Shown here: one piece after another, positions 16,594 through 26,793 of the stretch
Layout: every line of letters starts with the position of its first letter
How positions within the stretch are numbered: position 1 is the stretch's first letter
Origin: Meiothermus taiwanensis DSM 14542
GTDB taxonomy: Bacteria; Deinococcota; Deinococci; Deinococcales; Thermaceae
Assembly: GCA_000482765.1 (NCBI GenBank)
Contig: AXWR01000021.1
Span: 1 to 56,955, forward strand
Direction: 5' to 3'
Length of the DNA stretch: 56,955 nt
Notes under the pieces: model-generated
The model's database searches: none
What the model saw: only the letters and a program-made list of their open reading frames with translations
What the model was told of the DNA's origin: nothing
Program-made: the position numbers and the translations under genes

Positions 16594-18423
16594 ATGAACC
16601 CGACCCTCCAGGCCCTCGAGGCTCAGCTCAATCAGACCCAGGCCATACCAGAGAAACTGCGCCTGCTCGATGAACTATACCAGTTTCTACGGCTAAACGA
16701 CCTACAACGGGCCGGGCAGGTCGTCGAGGAGATGCTGATTTTGTCCAATGCAGGCAGCCATTCAGTAGGGCGGGGCCTGACCCTCAAAAACCTGGGCGAT
16801 TTTCACTACCGCCAGGGCAACCTGCCAGCAGCCCAGGGCTGCCTCGAGGAAGCCCTCGCGGTTTTGCACCAGGCCCGCGAGGTTAAGGGCGAAATCGAGG
16901 CCCTCAGCGCGCTGGGTCAACTCCACTTCTTACAAAGCAATTTTCCCAAGGCCCTCGAGTACTACCTCGAGGCGCTCGAGCTGAGCCGTGCATACGAGCA
17001 CAAAGCGCTGGAAGCCAACGCCCTGAGCGGCGTGGGCTCGGTGCAGTACACCCTGGGCAACCACCAGGAGGCCACCAAGTACTTCCTGCGCAGCCTGGCC
17101 CTCAAGCGCGAGCTGGGCGACCGCCTGAGCGAGGCTGAAACCCTGAACAGCCTGGGCCTGGTCTACCTCGAGATCGGCGATTTTTCGGGGGCGGCGCAGC
17201 TCTACCGCGAAAGCCTCGCCCTCATGCAGGCCCAGGGCGATCGCCAGGGCCAGGCCAGGGTGCTTTCCAACCTGGGCACGGTGTTCCAGCGCTTAGGCCG
17301 CCTGCAGGAGGCGCTGGACTACCACCAGCAGGCCCTGGCCCTGGCCGACCAACTGGGCAGCCCCCAGGTGCGGGCTGCCTGCCTGGAAAACCTGGGCCGC
17401 GCCCACGCCGCCCTGGGCCATCTGGAAACCGCGCTGGGTCTGTTTCAGGCCTCCCAGGGTCTCTACCAGGAGTCGGGCAACCGCCTGGGCGCCCTGAGCA
17501 CGCTGCTGCAGGTGGGCTCCCTGCTGGGGCGGATGGGGCAGTCTGCCGCCGCTATTCAGATACTGCAACGGGGCCTCGAGCAGGCCGCCCTTCTGGGGCC
17601 GCAAAAGCTGCTGCTCGAGTACCACCAGGCCATCGCCGATGTCTTCGAGGCCCAGCAAAAGCTGGAGCTGGCGCTGTATCACCTGCGGCGGGGCCTCGAG
17701 ATCGAACGCAGGCTGCACAAAGAACAGCAGGCGCAAAAAACCACCGCCCTGCTGGCGGGGTTTCAGGTAGAAAAAGCCCGCCAGGAAGCGGAGATCGAGC
17801 GCCTGCGCAACACCGAGCTGGCCCGCGCCAACCGGGAGCTGGCCCTGGCCATCGAACGCCTGAAGGAAGCCAACGCCGAAAAATCGCGCCTGCTGGATAA
17901 GCTGCGCCAGCAGTCCGCTGAGCTGGAGCGGCTGGCCCGCCAGGATCCCCTGACCCGGCTCCACAACCGCCGCTACCTGGAAGAAAACCTCGAGCGCGAG
18001 TTTGCCGCGGCCAAACGCTACAAGTTGCCCATAAGCGTGGCCCTGGTCGACATCGACCACTTCAAACAAATCAACGACACCTTCTCCCACCAGATTGGCG
18101 ATGATGTGCTGCGCATCGTCGGGCAGATTCTCGAGGCGGGCTGTCGCGGCGTGGACTTTGCAGCCCGCTACGGCGGCGAGGAGTTCGCACTGGTTTTTCC
18201 TCAGACCAGCCTACCCGGGGCCCTGGTCGCCTGTGAACGGATACGACAGCGCATCGAACAGCATAACTGGGCCGCGCTACACCCCGACCTCAAGGTCACC
18301 GTGAGCATCGGGGTGAGCAGCGACCCCAGCCTCCCCAACCACGAAAAGCTCCTGGCCGCCGCAGACGAGCAGCTCTACGCCGCAAAGCGGGCCGGGCGCA
18401 ACCGGGTATGTCCTGCACCGTAG
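16594..18423 (+). CDS. TPR-repeat diguanylate cyclase (GGDEF)
   Basis: 609 residues, no signal peptide or membrane segment. The N-terminal two thirds (about 1-390) are repeated 40-residue TPR units (e.g. ALSALGQLHFLQSNFPKALE, TLNSLGLVYLEIGDFSGAA, VLSNLGTVFQRLGRLQEAL). A coiled coil (about 390-440) leads to a GGDEF domain (about 445-605). The active-site motif is RYGGEEF and the metal-binding site VDIDHFKQIND; the product-inhibition site RGVD lies five residues before GGEEF. It should make c-di-GMP from two GTP, under feedback control, with the TPRs sensing a partner protein or peptide. It is particularly rich in CTCGAG hexamers. Confidence 0.95.
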   Translation: MNPTLQALEAQLNQTQAIPEKLRLLDELYQFLRLNDLQRAGQVVEEMLILSNAGSHSVGRGLTLKNLGDFHYRQGNLPAAQGCLEEALAVLHQAREVKGEIEALSALGQLHFLQSNFPKALEYYLEALELSRAYEHKALEANALSGVGSVQYTLGNHQEATKYFLRSLALKRELGDRLSEAETLNSLGLVYLEIGDFSGAAQLYRESLALMQAQGDRQGQARVLSNLGTVFQRLGRLQEALDYHQQALALADQLGSPQVRAACLENLGRAHAALGHLETALGLFQASQGLYQESGNRLGALSTLLQVGSLLGRMGQSAAAIQILQRGLEQAALLGPQKLLLEYHQAIADVFEAQQKLELALYHLRRGLEIERRLHKEQQAQKTTALLAGFQVEKARQEAEIERLRNTELARANRELALAIERLKEANAEKSRLLDKLRQQSAELERLARQDPLTRLHNRRYLEENLEREFAAAKRYKLPISVALVDIDHFKQINDTFSHQIGDDVLRIVGQILEAGCRGVDFAARYGGEEFALVFPQTSLPGALVACERIRQRIEQHNWAALHPDLKVTVSIGVSSDPSLPNHEKLLAAADEQLYAAKRAGRNRVCPAP

Positions 18424-18466
18424 CCCCCTGGCGGCTCGAGCTGTACGTCGGTTTGCATCCCTGCTT

Positions 18467-18472
18467 TATGCT
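18467..18472 (+). promoter_or_regulatory. -10 box of psuG, leaderless type
   Basis: TATGCT exactly six bases before the ATG at 18479; this decides the start against the in-frame GTG at 18473. Confidence 0.55.
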
Positions 18473-18478
18473 GTGGGT

Positions 18479-19363
18479 ATGCGTCTACACCCCGAAGTCG
18501 CCCAAGCTTTACAAACCCACCGCGCCGTGGTGGCCCTGGAGTCCACCGTCATTACCCACGGCCTGCCCCGCCCTCTGAACCTGGAGCTGGCCCGCAAGCT
18601 CGAGGAGACTGTGCGAGAGGCCGGGGCAATCCCGGCCACCATCGCCATCCTGAAAGGCCAGGTGGTGGTGGGCCTGACCGCGGAGGAACTCGAGGCCATC
18701 GCAAGCGATGAGAGCGCCGACAAGGCCAGCTTGTGGAACTTAGGCGCGCTGGTGGCCCAGGGCAAAAGCGCGGGCACCACCGTGGCTTCCACCGCTTTCC
18801 TGGCCCACAAGGCCGGCATCCAGGTCTTTGCAACCGGCGGCATTGGCGGCGTGCACCCCCACCCCTACGACGAGTCGGCGGACTTGCTCGTGCTCTCCCG
18901 CACCCCCATCGTGGTGGTATCGGCCGGCCCCAAGAGCATCCTCGACCTTGCGGCCACCCTGGAACGCCTGGAGTCGCTGGGGGTGGCCCTGCTGGGCTAT
19001 AAAACCAACCACCTGCCGGCCTTTCACAGCCCCTCGAGCCCCTATCCCCTACCCGCCCGGGTAGAGTCGCCCCTGGGCGCCGCCCAGGCCTACAAAGCCG
19101 CCCGAGCGCTGGGGTTGCCGGGGGCCAGCCTGGTGCTCAACCCCATCTCAAAGGGGCTGGACTTCGCCCAGGTACAGCGCTGGGTGGAACAGGCCACCCA
19201 GGAAGCCGCCCGGCTGGGCATCGGCGGCAAAGCCCTGACCCCGTTCCTGCTCCGGCGCATCTCCGAGCTGAGCGGGGGCCAGACCGACGAGGCCAATTTG
19301 CGCCTACTGGAAGAAAACGCCCGCCTGGCCGCCCAAATTGCGCTTGCGCTCACCCAGGAGTAG
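18479..19363 (+). CDS. psuG: Pseudouridine-5'-phosphate glycosidase
   Basis: 294 residues. Reversibly splits pseudouridine 5'-phosphate into uracil and ribose 5-phosphate, a step in salvage of RNA breakdown products. Family signatures are strong: VALESTVITHGLPRPLN at the N-terminus, GKSAGTTVASTAFLAHKAGI, VFATGGIGGVHPH, DESADLLVLSRTPIVVVSAG, VALLGYKTNHLPAF and LTPFLLRRISELSGG. The usual partner, pseudouridine kinase PsuK, is not adjacent. The start is chosen from the TATGCT box six bases upstream. A GC-rich hairpin (CGCCC/GGGCG, about 19364-19380) follows the stop. Confidence 0.93.
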   Translation: MRLHPEVAQALQTHRAVVALESTVITHGLPRPLNLELARKLEETVREAGAIPATIAILKGQVVVGLTAEELEAIASDESADKASLWNLGALVAQGKSAGTTVASTAFLAHKAGIQVFATGGIGGVHPHPYDESADLLVLSRTPIVVVSAGPKSILDLAATLERLESLGVALLGYKTNHLPAFHSPSSPYPLPARVESPLGAAQAYKAARALGLPGASLVLNPISKGLDFAQVQRWVEQATQEAARLGIGGKALTPFLLRRISELSGGQTDEANLRLLEENARLAAQIALALTQE

Positions 19364-19422
19364 CGCCCAGGCCCGGGCGTTACTTATGTGCAGCTAGAGT
19401 TTAAGGCTTAGAATGAGGCGAA

Positions 19423-20325
19423 ATGTGCGAGCTGGGTAAGCGGCTAAAAGAAGCCCGTGAAGCCAAAGGGCTGGATCTGGCCCAGGCAGCCGAGGTGCTC
19501 AAGGTGCGGCGGGTTATTCTGGAAGCCCTGGAAGACTGTCGTTTCGATGAGCTACCCGAACCCCCTTTGGCTCGAGGCTATCTCAAGCGCTACGCCCAAC
19601 TGCTGGGTCTAGATGCGGCCCCTTTGTTGGCCCTTTACCCGATGAGTACAGCCCAGCCTGCAGCGCTGGAGAGCGCTTCCAGCCCTAAGGCGCCCACCGC
19701 CCCAAACCCTGGCTGGCTCTGGGTGGTGCCCCTGGTCATCCTGTTGCTGCTGCTGGGCTGGTGGGGCTACCGCAGCCTGTACCGCCCTGGAACCTCCACC
19801 CCCACCCCACCGGCCCCTGTCGCGCCATCCCCTCCACAGCAAATCAGCTTGCGCATCGCCACACAGCCCACCGGTGCACGGGTATACCTCGATGGCTTCT
19901 TGCTTGGACAAGCCCCCCTCGAGGCCCGTGTGGAGGCCGGCGAGCGCACCCTTCGCATCGAAGCGCCCGGCTACCAGAAGTACGAACAGGTAATCACCCT
20001 GCAAACCGATCGCAGCCTGAGCTTCACCCTGACACCTGCTCCTCCCGCGTCCAGCCCCTCGCCCTCCCCCAATCCCACCACTTCTGCGCCCGCCACGGGC
20101 CTGACGCTACGGTTTGAGGGCACCAGCTGGATCCGCGTTACCGATGGGCGCACAGGCCGGCAGCTCTACGAGGGCACCGTAGCCGCCGGTACTCAGCTCA
20201 GCTACCCCCTGCCGGTGGTGGTGCGGGTCGGCAACGCCGGGGTGGTGCGGGCCATCGTCAACGGCCAAGACCGGGGCCGCATGGGCAATGCGGGGCAGGT
20301 GGTCACCCAGCGCTTTGGACAGTAG
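19423..20325 (+). CDS. RodZ-like protein with an inserted PEGA domain
   Basis: 300 residues. Domain order: cytoplasmic helix-turn-helix of the RodZ type (about 5-70; [36 protein letters not shown]), one membrane segment (about 97-118), a proline-rich linker, a PEGA domain (about 142-205; [34 protein letters not shown]), a second Pro/Ser linker, and the RodZ C-terminal DUF4115 domain (about 226-298; [33 protein letters not shown]). RodZ links MreB filaments to the wall-synthesis machinery and sets rod shape. PEGA is a surface-layer or envelope-binding domain and is not usual in RodZ. A TAGAAT box lies eight bases before the ATG. Confidence 0.88.
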   Translation: MCELGKRLKEAREAKGLDLAQAAEVLKVRRVILEALEDCRFDELPEPPLARGYLKRYAQLLGLDAAPLLALYPMSTAQPAALESASSPKAPTAPNPGWLWVVPLVILLLLLGWWGYRSLYRPGTSTPTPPAPVAPSPPQQISLRIATQPTGARVYLDGFLLGQAPLEARVEAGERTLRIEAPGYQKYEQVITLQTDRSLSFTLTPAPPASSPSPSPNPTTSAPATGLTLRFEGTSWIRVTDGRTGRQLYEGTVAAGTQLSYPLPVVVRVGNAGVVRAIVNGQDRGRMGNAGQVVTQRFGQ

Positions 20326-20378
20326 CTCGAGCTCCAGCGCAAAGCTGTGTGATCCATACCCAAACCCCACAAACCTGC

Positions 20379-20384
20379 TATACT
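20379..20384 (+). promoter_or_regulatory. -10 box of rimO
   Basis: TATACT; the 40-base leader contains a GCGCC/GGCGC hairpin (about 20397-20410) just before the GGAGAGG ribosome binding site. Confidence 0.45.
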
Positions 20385-20423
20385 CGGGACTGTTGTCGCG
20401 CCATCGGGCGCACAGGAGAGGAA

Positions 20424-21800
<1,377 letters not shown>

Positions 21801-21965
21801 GCTAGTGCCTGTTTGGGTTATGAAGTCTTATCAAGTCGGCCTGGGCTTGGACTTTCTACAAGATCAGAGGTACTGGTCCACCCCCTGGGCGGGGAATGCG
21901 CACCTCCCACGCCCTGGGCAGGGGGGTATATCCAAGGTTCGCCCTACACCCCAACGGAGCCAGCT

Positions 21966-23303
21966 ATGTACATCGTAATTGCCGGCGGCGGCGAGATCGG
22001 CTCACAGATTGCTAAAGCCCTGCACACCCAGCACGACCTGGTGGTGGTGGACACCAACCCCGAGGCCAAGGAGCGCCTGGGGGGGTTGGACGTGCAGGTG
22101 GTGATTGGGAGCGTCACCGACCCCGAGATTCTGCGGGAAGCCAAGGTAGATCTGTGCGACACCTTTATCGCCACCACCAACTGGGACGAGGTCAACCTGA
22201 TTGCCTGCATGCTGGCCAAGGGCCTGGGGGCCAAGGAAACCCTGTGTTTTGTGGGAAAGCAGTCCTATGTGGATATCCTGACCGACCCGCGCACGGTGGA
22301 AATTCTGGGCACCCGCATCGACCAGGTCTTCTGGCCCCAACGCTCGCTGGCCAAAGAAATTGTAGAGGTCATCCGAATCCCTGGGGCGGTGGACACCGAG
22401 GTGCTGGCCGGTGGCCGGTTGCGCTTTGTGGAGTACCAGGTGCGGGAGGGCGGCCCCTACATCGGCAAGCAGCTCGCCCTGCTGGACTGGCCTCCGGGCA
22501 GCCTGCTGGCCGGTATTTTGCGCGAGGGCCGTTTTATCGCGGCCACCGACCCCGAGTTTGCCCAGCTCGCCCTCGAGGCCGAGGATCGCATCTTCTTCAT
22601 GACCACCCCCCAGGGCTTCGACGCCATCCAGGCCTGCTTCGCTCCGCGCGAACGGGTGCGCCGGGTGATGGTGGTGGGGGGCGGCAATGTGGGGTACATG
22701 GTCACCAAAGAACTGCTCAAGCACCGCCTCGAGGTCACCGTTATTGACCACAACCCCGACCGCTGCGCCTGGCTGGCCGAACACCTGCCGGGGGCGCTGG
22801 TGCTCGAGGGCGACGGCACCGACCTGGAGCTGCTGGAGTCCGAAGGCCTCGACCATGTGGACGTGATGGTAGCGGTCACCGAAAACGACGAGAAAAACCT
22901 GCTGGTCTCACTCCTGGCCAAGCAGGTTGGGGTAGCCAAGGTGATCACCCGGGTTAACCGGGGCGAGAACCGCCGCCTCTTCGAGCACGTGGGCATTGAC
23001 ATCCCCCTCACCCCCCGCGCCGCGGCGGTGCGCGAGGTGGTGGACTGGATCGCCCCCGACAACGTAGACCACCTGGCCCTGATCGAAGACCAGGTGGAGC
23101 TGCTGGAATTCGAGCTGCCAGCCGACTTCCGCGAGACGCCCTTCGATAAGCTCCAGCTCCCCCAGGGGGCCATTGCAGTGGCCCTCGAGCGCGGTACCCG
23201 GGTCTACCTGCGCTCCCCCATGCTGGCCGTTACCGGTGGCGATAAACTCCTGGTTCTTACCGACCGGCAGGTAGCCAATGAAGTCCTGGCCCAGGTTCGC
23301 TAA
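21966..23303 (+). CDS. trkA: Trk potassium uptake protein TrkA
   Basis: 445 residues, the cytoplasmic regulatory subunit of the Trk potassium transporter. Two RCK repeats, each with an NAD-binding Rossmann part (MYIVIAGGGEIGSQIAKAL at residue 1; RVMVVGGGNVGYMVTKELL near 230) and an acidic residue at the end of the second strand (VVVDTN; VTVIDHN), each followed by a TrkA-C ligand-binding part. The ATG at 21966 with GGAG upstream is chosen because the Rossmann fold begins there. The gene overlaps the first trkH by 26 bases, showing an operon trkA-trkH-trkH. Confidence 0.94.
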   Translation: MYIVIAGGGEIGSQIAKALHTQHDLVVVDTNPEAKERLGGLDVQVVIGSVTDPEILREAKVDLCDTFIATTNWDEVNLIACMLAKGLGAKETLCFVGKQSYVDILTDPRTVEILGTRIDQVFWPQRSLAKEIVEVIRIPGAVDTEVLAGGRLRFVEYQVREGGPYIGKQLALLDWPPGSLLAGILREGRFIAATDPEFAQLALEAEDRIFFMTTPQGFDAIQACFAPRERVRRVMVVGGGNVGYMVTKELLKHRLEVTVIDHNPDRCAWLAEHLPGALVLEGDGTDLELLESEGLDHVDVMVAVTENDEKNLLVSLLAKQVGVAKVITRVNRGENRRLFEHVGIDIPLTPRAAAVREVVDWIAPDNVDHLALIEDQVELLEFELPADFRETPFDKLQLPQGAIAVALERGTRVYLRSPMLAVTGGDKLLVLTDRQVANEVLAQVR

Positions 23304-24762
23304 AGCGCGCGCAGCCAACCCCATCCCGGTCGCCACCTATATGACCGGCACCGTCTACGTCGCGCTGGGGGGCGTGATGGGCCTCCTGGGGCTGGTGGAC
23401 GCGCTCCTGGGTGAGGACGCCCGAGGATTTTTTGTGGGGGCTGGCCTGGGGCTGTCACTGGGGATGCTCCTGCGCCGGCTGGGCAGCCCCCAGGCCGAGC
23501 CCCGCCGGGCCGAGGCCCTGCTGACGGTGGCCGGGCTCTGGATCATGGTGCCCCTGCTGGGGGCCATCCCCTTCTGGATCTCGGGGGGCCTTAGCTACCT
23601 GGATGCGCTGTTCGAGGCCACCTCGGGCTTCAGCACCACCGGGGCCACCATCCTGGCCGACTTCAACCAGTTCAGCTACGGGCTTTTTTTCTGGCGGAGC
23701 CTCAGCCAGTGGTTTGGCGGCATGGGGATTCTGCTGCTGTTTATCGTGGTGCTACCCCACCTGGCCCTGGCCGGGCGGCAGATGTTTTTTGCCGAGACCA
23801 CCGGCGTACAAAAACAGCAGCTCACCCCCAAACTCCACCAAACCGCCAGCTACATTCTGCGGGTCTATCTGCTGCTGACCTTCGTCACCCTAGCCGCCTA
23901 TCTGGTTACCGGCGTGCCTTTGTTCGAAGCCATCACCAACACCTTCTCGAGCGTCTCTGCCGGCGGCTTCAGCCCCAACCCCCAGAGTTTTGCAAGCTAC
24001 ACCCCGCTCACCCAGTGGATCGCGGCCGGAGTGATGTTCCTGACTGGGGTGAACCTGCTCTTGCAGTACCGGGCCATTTTTGGCCGCGAGTACACCGCCC
24101 TCCTGCGCGACCCGGAGGTTCGTGCCTATGCTCTGATTGTGCTGGTGGTGGGCCTGTTGATGGCAGCCGTGCTCTTCGCGCGCCACGACTACGACCTCGA
24201 GCCAGCCCTGCGCCACGCCTTCTTCCAGACCACCTCCATCATCACCGGCACCGGCTTTGCCTCGGCCGACTTTGCCCAGTGGGTCATCCCGGCCCAAACC
24301 CTGCTGATTATGCTGATGTTTATCGGCGGTAGCGCCGGCAGCGTAGGGGGCAGCATCAAGATCATCCGCTGGCTGATTATCGGGGCGCTGGTGCGCCGGG
24401 AGTTGCAGCGGGCCCTGCACCCCCAGGCCGTGCTGCCCTTGCGGGTGGGTAACAAGAACATCGGCGAGGACGTGATGCGCTCGGTGGCCGCTTTCATCAC
24501 CCTGTACGTGAGCCTGTTTGCCCTGGGGGTGTTGGTGATGGGCATCCTGGAGGAAGACTTCGTGGTGGCCTTTTCCGCTTCAGCCGCGGCCATCGGCAAC
24601 GTGGGGCCGGGGCTGGGTGAGGTGGGCCCCATGGCCCACTACGGCCATCTACACCCCATCTCCAAAGCCGTGATGATTTTCCAGATGTGGGCCGGGCGCA
24701 TCGAGCTTATTGCAGTATTTTCGCTATTTACCCCCGAGCTTTGGCGCAGGCTCAGGGCCTGA
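23278..24762 (+). CDS. trkH: Trk potassium uptake membrane subunit, first copy
   Basis: 494 residues, channel-like subunit with the fourfold M1-P-M2 plan. The four pore loops are visible: TSGFSTTGAT, SSVSAGGFSPN, SIITGTGFASAD and AIGNVGPGLGEVGP, so the filter triplets read TTG, AGG, GTG and NVG. The gating loop GGSAGSVGGSIKIIRWL is in the expected place before the last repeat. The start at 23278 lies within the 3' end of trkA, implying translational coupling; an in-frame ATG at 23341 would also keep all conserved parts. It is followed after 12 bases by a second trkH. Confidence 0.93.
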   Translation: MKSWPRFAKARAANPIPVATYMTGTVYVALGGVMGLLGLVDALLGEDARGFFVGAGLGLSLGMLLRRLGSPQAEPRRAEALLTVAGLWIMVPLLGAIPFWISGGLSYLDALFEATSGFSTTGATILADFNQFSYGLFFWRSLSQWFGGMGILLLFIVVLPHLALAGRQMFFAETTGVQKQQLTPKLHQTASYILRVYLLLTFVTLAAYLVTGVPLFEAITNTFSSVSAGGFSPNPQSFASYTPLTQWIAAGVMFLTGVNLLLQYRAIFGREYTALLRDPEVRAYALIVLVVGLLMAAVLFARHDYDLEPALRHAFFQTTSIITGTGFASADFAQWVIPAQTLLIMLMFIGGSAGSVGGSIKIIRWLIIGALVRRELQRALHPQAVLPLRVGNKNIGEDVMRSVAAFITLYVSLFALGVLVMGILEEDFVVAFSASAAAIGNVGPGLGEVGPMAHYGHLHPISKAVMIFQMWAGRIELIAVFSLFTPELWRRLRA

Positions 24763-24774
24763 GGAACCAACCCC

Positions 24775-26262
24775 ATGAAAAGAAAAACAAAACCCTGGCT
24801 GATAACCAACCTGCGCTTTACCTACTACTTCCTGGGCGTGGTCTACCTGGCCCTGGGCGCGGTCATGCTGGGGCTCGAGGTGCTCTCGCTGGTGCTGGGC
24901 GAGTCGCCCTGGGGGTTTCTTTTGGGCGCTGCAGTGGGGCTTTCGCTGGGCTGGTGGTTCCGCAGCCTGGGCGACCCCAGGCATGAACCAGGGCGCGCCG
25001 AGGCCCTGCTCTCCATCGCCCTGATCTGGCTACTGGTGCCCCTGCTGGGCGCAATTCCCTTCTGGGTGGCCGGCGGCATGAACTACCTCGATGCGGTGTT
25101 CGAGGCTATGTCCGGCTTCACCACCACCGGCGCAACGGTGCTGGCCGACTTCGGGCAGTTTGGCTACAGCCTGTTTTTCTGGCGCAGCCTGATGCAGTGG
25201 TTTGGGGGCGTGGGGATTCTGGTGCTGGTGGTGGCACTACTGGCCCATCTGGCCGTGGCAGGCCGCCAGCTTTTTATCACCGAGAGCACCGGCATCCAGA
25301 AAGAACCCTTTACCCCTCGCTTGCGCACCGCCGCGCTAAGCATTCTCAAGGTGTATACCAGCCTCACCCTGGCGGCTGCTCTATGCTACTGGATCGCCGG
25401 GGTGCCGGCCTTTGAGGCCATCTGCAACGCTCTCACCACCCTGCCCGCCGCCGGGTTTAGTCCCAACCCGCGCAGCTTCGAGACCTACAGCCCACTGGCC
25501 CAGTGGTTCGGTACCTTGTTCATGTTCTTGGGGGGCGCGGGGTTCGTGTTGCAGTACCGGCTTTTCTTCACCCGCGACCCCCGCCCGCTCCTGAGGGATG
25601 TGGAGCTGCGCATCTATACCCTCATCGTGCTGGTGTTCAGCACGGCACTGGCCGTCTTTCTGATGACCCACCACACCCAGGACATGAACTATACCTGGGG
25701 CGACGCCATCCGCCACGCCTTCTTTAACGTCACCTCCATCATCACCACCACCGGCTACGCCAGCGCCGACTTTGCGCTGTGGGTTCCGGCGGCCCAGGCC
25801 ATTCTGGTGGCGGCCATGTTCGTGGGGGGTTGTGCAGGCTCGGGGGCGGGTGGCATCAAGGTGATTCGCTGGCTGGTGGTGGGGGCAATTGTGCGACGGG
25901 AACTGATCCGCTCACTGCACCCCCAGGCGGTCATGACCCTGCGCCTGGGCAACAAAAGCCTGGGAGAGGACGTAATGCGCTCGGTGGCCGCTTTCATCAC
26001 CCTCTACGCGGCTTTGGTAGCGGCGGGCGCGGTGCTTATCTCCCTGCTCGAAAACGACTTTGTGGTGGGTTTTACCGCCAGCGCCCAAGCGGTGGGCAAC
26101 ATCGGGCCGGGGCTGGGCGAGGTGGGGCCCATGGGCAGCTACGCCGGCCTCGAGCCCCTCTCCAAGCTGATCCTGATTGTTCAGATGTGGGCGGGGCGCA
26201 TCGAGCTGATTCCGGTCTTCTTGCTGCTGACCCCAGAGCTGTGGCGGAAGCTTAAAGGCTAA
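24775..26262 (+). CDS. trkH: Trk-type cation uptake membrane subunit, second copy
   Basis: 495 residues, collinear with the preceding TrkH and clearly a tandem paralogue. Pore loops are MSGFTTTGAT, TTLPAAGFSPN, SIITTTGYASAD and AVGNIGPGLGEVGP; the filter triplets read TTG, AAG, TTG and NIG. Loops two and three thus differ from the first copy (AGG to AAG, GTG to TTG), as does the gating loop (GGCAGSGAGGIKVIRWL). This may give different affinity or K+/Na+ preference, or the two may form a heterodimer on one TrkA ring. It starts 12 bases after the first copy and ends 27 bases before luxS. Confidence 0.92.
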   Translation: MKRKTKPWLITNLRFTYYFLGVVYLALGAVMLGLEVLSLVLGESPWGFLLGAAVGLSLGWWFRSLGDPRHEPGRAEALLSIALIWLLVPLLGAIPFWVAGGMNYLDAVFEAMSGFTTTGATVLADFGQFGYSLFFWRSLMQWFGGVGILVLVVALLAHLAVAGRQLFITESTGIQKEPFTPRLRTAALSILKVYTSLTLAAALCYWIAGVPAFEAICNALTTLPAAGFSPNPRSFETYSPLAQWFGTLFMFLGGAGFVLQYRLFFTRDPRPLLRDVELRIYTLIVLVFSTALAVFLMTHHTQDMNYTWGDAIRHAFFNVTSIITTTGYASADFALWVPAAQAILVAAMFVGGCAGSGAGGIKVIRWLVVGAIVRRELIRSLHPQAVMTLRLGNKSLGEDVMRSVAAFITLYAALVAAGAVLISLLENDFVVGFTASAQAVGNIGPGLGEVGPMGSYAGLEPLSKLILIVQMWAGRIELIPVFLLLTPELWRKLKG

Positions 26263-26277
26263 AGCCCCGCAAGGCGG

Positions 26278-26283
26278 TAAACT
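26278..26283 (+). promoter_or_regulatory. -10 box of luxS, leaderless type
   Basis: TAAACT exactly six bases before the luxS ATG, in the 27-base gap after trkH. luxS can therefore be transcribed separately from the trk operon. Confidence 0.5.
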
Positions 26284-26289
26284 GGGGGT

Positions 26290-26793
26290 ATGCCCAAACC
26301 CCTTGTGATCCCCGAATCCTTTCGCCTCGACCACACCCAAGTCCGGGCGCCATACGTGCGGCTGGCCGGGGCGAAGGAAACCCCCAAAGGTGACCTGATC
26401 GAAAAGTACGACCTGCGCTTCGCCCAACCCAACCAGGAGGCCCTCAGCACCGGGGCCATCCACACCCTCGAGCACCTCCTGGCCACCTATATCCGCAGCC
26501 ACCTGGAAGGGGTGGTGGATATCTCACCCATGGGCTGCCGTACCGGCTTTTACCTGGTGGTGCTGGGCCAGCCGGGGCCCCAAAAGGTGCTGGAGGCTTT
26601 TAGGGCTACACTACAGGACGTGGTCAACCACACCGAGCCGGTGCCAGGGGTGAGCGAGCTCGAGTGCGGCAACTACCGCGACCACGACCCCCAAAGCGCC
26701 AAGGCCTGGGCCGAACGGCTGCTGCATAGCAACCTCCATGTGCAGGAAACCATCGAGATCGCCCAGGAGGCCTACGGAGCCAACACGCCCTGA
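26290..26793 (+). CDS. luxS: S-ribosylhomocysteine lyase
   Basis: 167 residues. Splits S-ribosylhomocysteine into homocysteine and DPD, the precursor of autoinducer-2. The metal site is complete: HTLEHLLATY (the two histidines of HxxEH) and the later cysteine in VSELECGNYRDHD; the catalytic cysteine is in SPMGCRTGFYL. Its substrate is made by the MtnN/Pfs nucleosidase encoded at 31678-32361. Together they give a recycling route for S-adenosylhomocysteine. The 3' end overlaps a convergent prepilin gene by 22 bases. Confidence 0.96.
   Translation: MPKPLVIPESFRLDHTQVRAPYVRLAGAKETPKGDLIEKYDLRFAQPNQEALSTGAIHTLEHLLATYIRSHLEGVVDISPMGCRTGFYLVVLGQPGPQKVLEAFRATLQDVVNHTEPVPGVSELECGNYRDHDPQSAKAWAERLLHSNLHVQETIEIAQEAYGANTP

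Noticed and set aside
21801..21965. c-di-AMP riboswitch before trkA
   Set aside because: The gap is GC-rich with short hairpins but lacks the conserved ydaO-type blocks and is too short for the full fold.
26772..26793. Frameshift or misassembly at the luxS/prepilin overlap
   Set aside because: Both proteins end naturally; a 22-base convergent overlap is acceptable in such a compact genome.
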